Shown one piece after another: positions 60,695-64,000 of a stretch of 64,000 nucleotides of DNA. The position numbers and the translations under genes were made by a program. The notes beneath the pieces were generated by a model that saw only the letters and a program-made list of their open reading frames with translations, was not told where the DNA came from and searched no databases. Position 1 is the first letter of the stretch, and every line of letters begins with the position of its first letter. Location: contig JBBRAH010000009.1 in NCBI GenBank assembly GCA_038206985.1, positions 1-64,000 of the forward strand. Reading direction: 5' to 3'. This stretch comes from CAXMST01 sp038206985. GTDB lineage: Bacteria; Actinomycetota; Thermoleophilia; Solirubrobacterales; 70-9.

Positions 60695-62062
60695 CTAGGA
60701 AAGCTTCTTGCGCAGCTTCTCAGCTGCATCGCTGCCCGAGAGACCGTCGAGCTCGGAGCGCAGTTCGCGCGCGGCCGCGGCCTGGTCGTCGCTGAGCAGC
60801 TCGTCCTCGCCGGTGACGCGACACTCGCCGGCCTTCAGCGCCGGGTAGACACCCGCTGCGGCGAGCTCGCCGTCGAGCGAGATCGTCACGTTCTCCGTCG
60901 TCTCGAGGATCCGGGAAACGCCCTCGTCGTCGGACTCGGTCAGGACCGTGGCGATCACGGTCAGCGAGCCGGCCTCCTCCTCGGCGGTCTCGCGACCGGC
61001 GCCGAAGATCGGCTTGACGACACCGGGGTCGTCGGCCGCCACCGCAAGGCGGGAGAGGGAGTCGAAGATCAGTACGACATCGGTGCCCGACTCAGCGCGG
61101 CGCTTGGCGCGGGCGATCGCCAGCTCGGCAACCCGGAGCTGATCCCCGGGACGCATGTCGGCGGTCGCGGCGCTGATCTCTGCCTTGGGCGCGGCTTCGC
61201 GCCAGGGCTTCTCCTCCTCGGGGCGCTCGTCGACGAGCACGACCACGACCTCGAGATCCTCATGCGAGGAGAGCTCGGCCGCGAGGGCCCGCAGCAAGGT
61301 CGTGCGACCTGAGCCACGCTCCGAACGGATCAGCACCCGCTGGCCGCGGGCCAGGGGGCTGAGCAGGTTGATCGAGCGCAGCAGAACGGAGTTGTCCTCG
61401 CTCGCGTCGGCGCCGGTCAGCTCGATGCGGCGGGTGGGTGGCACCGGCTCGAGGTCCTCGAAGCTCGTGCGGTCGCCGCCGGGCTCGATGCCGTTGACGG
61501 TGTCGATGTGGATCAGGGCCGGGTGGCGCTCGCCACGGCGCGGCTTGCGGGCCGGTCCGGCGACGATGTCGCCGCGCTGCAGCTCGCAGCGGCGGATCTG
61601 GGAGGGCGAGACATAGATGTCGCCCTCGGCCGGATCGAGACCCTCGAGGCGCACGAAGCCGTGGCCGCGGGGCGTGATGTCGAGCACGCCGCTGACCGGC
61701 TCACCCTCCTCGGCGCCCTCCTCGTCGCCATCTTGCTCACCGTCGAAGTCTTCCTGGTCGCGATCGCGGCTGCGGCGCGAAGAATCACGGCCCTGATCCC
61801 GGCCCTGGCCCTGGCGCCCGCCGCGTCCGCCGCGTCCACCCTGGCCTCCGCCACCTCCACGCGAGCGGCGGCGTCCGCCGCCCTGCCCGGAATCGCCCTC
61901 GCGGGAGCCGGAGTCGTCGTCGGCGGCGCCGGGATCAGCATCCCCGCCGAGTGCGGCGATGAGCTCGTCCCGCGTGAGCATGCGGAACTTCTCGATCCCC
62001 TCCTCGGCTGCGAGCTTGTGGAGTTCTGCGATGTGCTTGTTCTTGAGGGATCCGTTGGCCAT
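60695..62062 (-). CDS. Rho-family protein with degenerate ATPase (motor-dead Rho-like paralogue)
   Basis: 455 residues from the ATG at 62062. It has a Rho N-terminal domain (residues 1-40, LKNKHIAELHKLAAEEGIEK), an Arg/Gly/Asp-rich linker (45-120), an OB-type RNA-binding domain (DITPRGHGFVRL, GDIYVSPSQIRRCELQRGD, about 125-170) and a RecA-like domain with VLVDERPEEE and LIFDSLSRLA. The P-loop reads SERGSGRTT where active Rho has KAGKT, so the lysine is Arg. About 20 residues of the Q-loop are missing. The R-loop FKGTGN is replaced by ILETTEN, and the Arg of KRVFPA is Gly (AAGVYPA). RNA binding looks kept; hydrolysis and translocation look lost. It follows glpD by 39 nt and has TATAGT 10 nt before the ATG. 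Confidence 0.88.
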   Translation of the reverse strand: MANGSLKNKHIAELHKLAAEEGIEKFRMLTRDELIAALGGDADPGAADDDSGSREGDSGQGGGRRRSRGGGGGQGGRGGRGGRQGQGRDQGRDSSRRSRDRDQEDFDGEQDGDEEGAEEGEPVSGVLDITPRGHGFVRLEGLDPAEGDIYVSPSQIRRCELQRGDIVAGPARKPRRGERHPALIHIDTVNGIEPGGDRTSFEDLEPVPPTRRIELTGADASEDNSVLLRSINLLSPLARGQRVLIRSERGSGRTTLLRALAAELSSHEDLEVVVVLVDERPEEEKPWREAAPKAEISAATADMRPGDQLRVAELAIARAKRRAESGTDVVLIFDSLSRLAVAADDPGVVKPIFGAGRETAEEEAGSLTVIATVLTESDDEGVSRILETTENVTISLDGELAAAGVYPALKAGECRVTGEDELLSDDQAAAARELRSELDGLSGSDAAEKLRKKLS

Positions 62063-62072
62063 AGGCCGGGGC

Positions 62073-62078
62073 ACTATA
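62073..62078 (-). promoter_or_regulatory. Probable -10 hexamer of the Rho-like gene
   Basis: TATAGT on the minus strand ends 10 nt before the ATG at 62062, giving a leader of only about three bases. It lies between the glpD stop and the start of the Rho-like gene, so the latter can be made independently of glpD. No clear -35. Confidence 0.45.
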
Positions 62079-62101
62079 GGCGCTCGACTGGCGGGCCGGT
62101 A

Positions 62102-63790
62102 TCAGACCGCGGCTCCCGCGGGGTCACAGCCCTCGCGGAGCAGTTCCGCGGCGCCGGCCTCGGCCTCGTCGCGGATCCGTGCCTCGTCCCAGCCGAGCTC
62201 CCCGCCCATCACCCGGGCGACCGGGAGCAACGGCTCGGCGCCGCGTAGCTCCGGCGCGGCGAGCAGCGCTAGCCGGGTCCGCCGCAGGAGCACGTCGCCG
62301 ACGCTGCGCGCCTGCTCGAGTCGAGCGGCGATCACGGCTTCGGCCAGGAGGTCCGGGTGGCCGGGCACGATCGGCCGGGCCAGTTCGGGGCTCTCGGCAG
62401 CCACGGCCAGAACGTTGCGAGAGGCGCTTCCGTAGCGGAAGCCGAGCTGCTTCTGGGTTGCCTCATCGATCAGGCCGGGCTCCAACCCGTCGGGCGCATC
62501 GAGGTCGCCGTCCTGGGCTTCGAGCCCGAGTGGGATATCCGCCGTCCGACAGGGGACCTCGCGGCCCTCCCTCTCCCCCATGCGATCGACGACCTGCTTG
62601 GCCATGCGCCGCCAGGTGGTCAGCTTGCCGCCGGTGATGGTCAGCATCCCCGAGGACGTCTCATACAGCTCAGCCTTGCGCGAGATGTCCACCGACTTTT
62701 TCGGGTCGCCCGTCGAGATCAGCGGTCGCACGCCGGCGTAGGCGCCGGTCAGATCGCCCCGGTCGAAGCTCTCGCCGAAGTAGTCGTTGATGGCATCGAG
62801 CAGATACTCGATGTCGGAACCGCCCGGCCGCACTTCGTCGATGTCACCGTCGAAGTCCTCGTCGGTGGTGCCGATCAGGGCGCGGCCGTACCAGGGCAAG
62901 ACGAAGATCGTGCGACCCGCGCCGGCGGGCACGATGCAGGCGGCGTCGTTGAGCGGAAGCCGCTCCAGGGGCAGAGTTACGTGGGTGCCGCGGCTCGGTG
63001 CGATCCGCGGTACCTCGGTCTCGTCGAGGATCTCCCCGGGCCGGATCCTGTCCGCCCAGACCCCGGTGGCGTTGATCACGTTCTGGGCCCGGATCTCAAG
63101 TGTCTCGCCGCTCTCGCCGTCGCTGCAGACAACTCCACGTGCCTTGCCGTTGTGCTCGAGCAACGAGGTGACCTCGAGTCGATTGGCCATCACGGCGCCA
63201 AAGCGCTCGGCCTCGCCGAGGATCGTGAGTACCAGGCGCACGTCGTCGGTCTGGCAGTCGTAGAACATGTAGGCGGCCTTGGGCTCGCGGGCGGCAAGCG
63301 CCGGCAGATACTCGAGGGTCTCCTCGGCGGAGATCGTCCGGTGGCGGTCCGGCGTCCAGCCCGACTCCGGATCGTCATCGCGCATCCGCTGACGGCGCCC
63401 CTGCCCAACCCGCGTGGTCGCCATCACGTCGTACATGTTGAGCCCGATGCCGATCTTCACGTCGCGGCGATCGTCGCCGAGCGTCGGCACCAGGTAAGGC
63501 GTCGGGTAGACGAGGTGCGGCGCAAGGTGGACCATGAGCTGGCGCTCGAGCAGCGCCTCACGCACGAGGCCGAGGTCGAAGTTCTGCAGGTAGCGGAGGC
63601 CACCATGGACCATCTTCGAGCTGCGGCTGGAGGTCCCGACCGCCCAGTCGGCGCGCTCGACGATGGCCGTGGAGTAGCCGCGCGAGGCGGCATCGAGGGC
63701 GACGCCGGCGCCGGTCACCCCGCCGCCGACGACAACAACATCGAACTCCTCGGCGACGAGCTCCTTGATTGCGGTCTCGCGAGCGATCAT
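62102..63790 (-). CDS. glpD: Glycerol-3-phosphate dehydrogenase (FAD)
   Basis: 562 residues. VVVVGGGVTGAGVALDAASRG at residue 18 is the FAD site; SSRSSKMVHGGLRYLQNFD near 55, RPLISTGDPKKSVDISR near 342 and ITGGKLTTWRRMAKQVVD near 378 are GlpD signatures. It oxidises glycerol-3-phosphate to dihydroxyacetone phosphate and passes electrons to quinone at the membrane. The Rho-like gene follows on the same strand. Confidence 0.94.
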   Translation of the reverse strand: MIARETAIKELVAEEFDVVVVGGGVTGAGVALDAASRGYSTAIVERADWAVGTSSRSSKMVHGGLRYLQNFDLGLVREALLERQLMVHLAPHLVYPTPYLVPTLGDDRRDVKIGIGLNMYDVMATTRVGQGRRQRMRDDDPESGWTPDRHRTISAEETLEYLPALAAREPKAAYMFYDCQTDDVRLVLTILGEAERFGAVMANRLEVTSLLEHNGKARGVVCSDGESGETLEIRAQNVINATGVWADRIRPGEILDETEVPRIAPSRGTHVTLPLERLPLNDAACIVPAGAGRTIFVLPWYGRALIGTTDEDFDGDIDEVRPGGSDIEYLLDAINDYFGESFDRGDLTGAYAGVRPLISTGDPKKSVDISRKAELYETSSGMLTITGGKLTTWRRMAKQVVDRMGEREGREVPCRTADIPLGLEAQDGDLDAPDGLEPGLIDEATQKQLGFRYGSASRNVLAVAAESPELARPIVPGHPDLLAEAVIAARLEQARSVGDVLLRRTRLALLAAPELRGAEPLLPVARVMGGELGWDEARIRDEAEAGAAELLREGCDPAGAAV

Positions 63791-63850
63791 CGGCCCGTCA
63801 CGCTACCGGGACGACAACGCCGGGGCCCGCGGCGGCGCAGCGCAGGCTCC

Positions 63851-64000
63851 TCAGTCCAGCCACTGCACGTAGCGCTCCGCCGGATCGCGCTCCGGCGGCC
63901 GCTGCTCCTGGACCCCTCGGCCGAGGTAGAGCAGGCCGACGAACTGCTCGTCCGGGGGAATGCCCAGTGCCGCCAGGCCGGCTGCCTCCTTCAGGACCCC
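63851..64000 (-). CDS. Nitroreductase-family protein, C-terminal end (partial)
   Basis: The last 49 codons are present: LGIPPDEQFVGLLYLGRGVQ, then PPERDPAERYVQWLD and a TGA at 63851-63853. The AALGIP...FVGLLYLG strand followed by P-x-R is typical of the C-terminus of flavin-dependent nitroreductases. The rest lies beyond the window edge. Confidence 0.65.
   Translation of the reverse strand, partial: GVLKEAAGLAALGIPPDEQFVGLLYLGRGVQEQRPPERDPAERYVQWLD

Overview
This window is GC-rich bacterial chromosome, most consistent with an actinobacterium of the Thermoleophilia/Solirubrobacterales type. That placement is my inference from gene content, pervasive GTG/TTG starts, ATGA/GTGA stop-start overlaps and several start codons lying almost directly on a -10 hexamer; no rRNA or marker comparison was possible. 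I see no plasmid, prophage, IS element or CRISPR array. Most genes are chromosomal housekeeping genes.

Layout. 1-4 kb: the 3' part of a PAS-EAL c-di-GMP phosphodiesterase, a secreted formylglycine-generating-enzyme-fold protein, and two small genes that each look frame-broken. 4-12.6 kb: a coupled CFA-synthase-like/acetolactate decarboxylase pair, a divergent alanine dehydrogenase/PNT-family enzyme resembling N5-(carboxyethyl)ornithine synthase, a large secreted DUF6351-like protein, a Rieske oxygenase and an AcuC/HDAC-like deacetylase. 12.7-16.7 kb: an MMPL exporter and a drug-type ABC exporter behind a MerR-type promoter. 16.7-24.9 kb: an ATP-grasp enzyme, a secreted penicillin-acylase-family hydrolase, glycerate kinase, a membrane protein plus EamA exporter, a broken secreted-protein gene and a small Cys-rich protein. 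25-28.7 kb: a heterodimeric ABC exporter. 28.7-33.7 kb: a lipoprotein, a small membrane protein, an HTH-HNH nuclease gene split by TGA next to tRNA-Gln(CUG), a FAD-dependent ferredoxin-reductase-type enzyme and two TrkA/RCK proteins. 33.7-42.3 kb: a long minus-strand series fmdB - UDG - tsaE - tsaB - rimI - tsaD - glutaredoxin - rex - ybdK-like ligase - DUF1844 - hppA. 42.4-45.1 kb: a DUF2520 Rossmann gene coupled to panC and panB. 45.2-53.4 kb: the dcw segment mraZ - rsmH - ftsL-like - ftsI - murE - murF - mraY with an MraZ-box pair upstream. 53.7-60 kb: a tad (Flp pilus) gene set containing its own two-component system. 60-64 kb: a highly unusual Rho-like protein, glpD and the end of a nitroreductase gene.

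How the genes work together. The dcw genes make and cross-link meso-DAP peptidoglycan and start septation. The tsaE/B/D-rimI genes make tRNA t6A and are translationally coupled to a glutaredoxin and the NADH/NAD+ sensor Rex. DUF2520-panC-panB would cover ketopantoate formation, its reduction and pantoate-beta-alanine ligation. tadA/B/C-cpaB are the motor and platform of a pilus or secretion system whose pilin and secretin lie elsewhere.

The most unusual object is the Rho-family protein at 60.7-62.1 kb. It keeps the Rho N-terminal and RNA-binding domains, but its P-loop lysine, Q-loop, R-loop and arginine finger are missing or replaced, so it looks like a motor-dead Rho paralogue. Other notable points are a MerR-type 19-bp-spacer promoter on an apparently near-leaderless mRNA, four disrupted genes (two by in-frame TGA, one by a 5-bp tandem duplication, one at a C7 run), and a probable alternative ketopantoate reductase.
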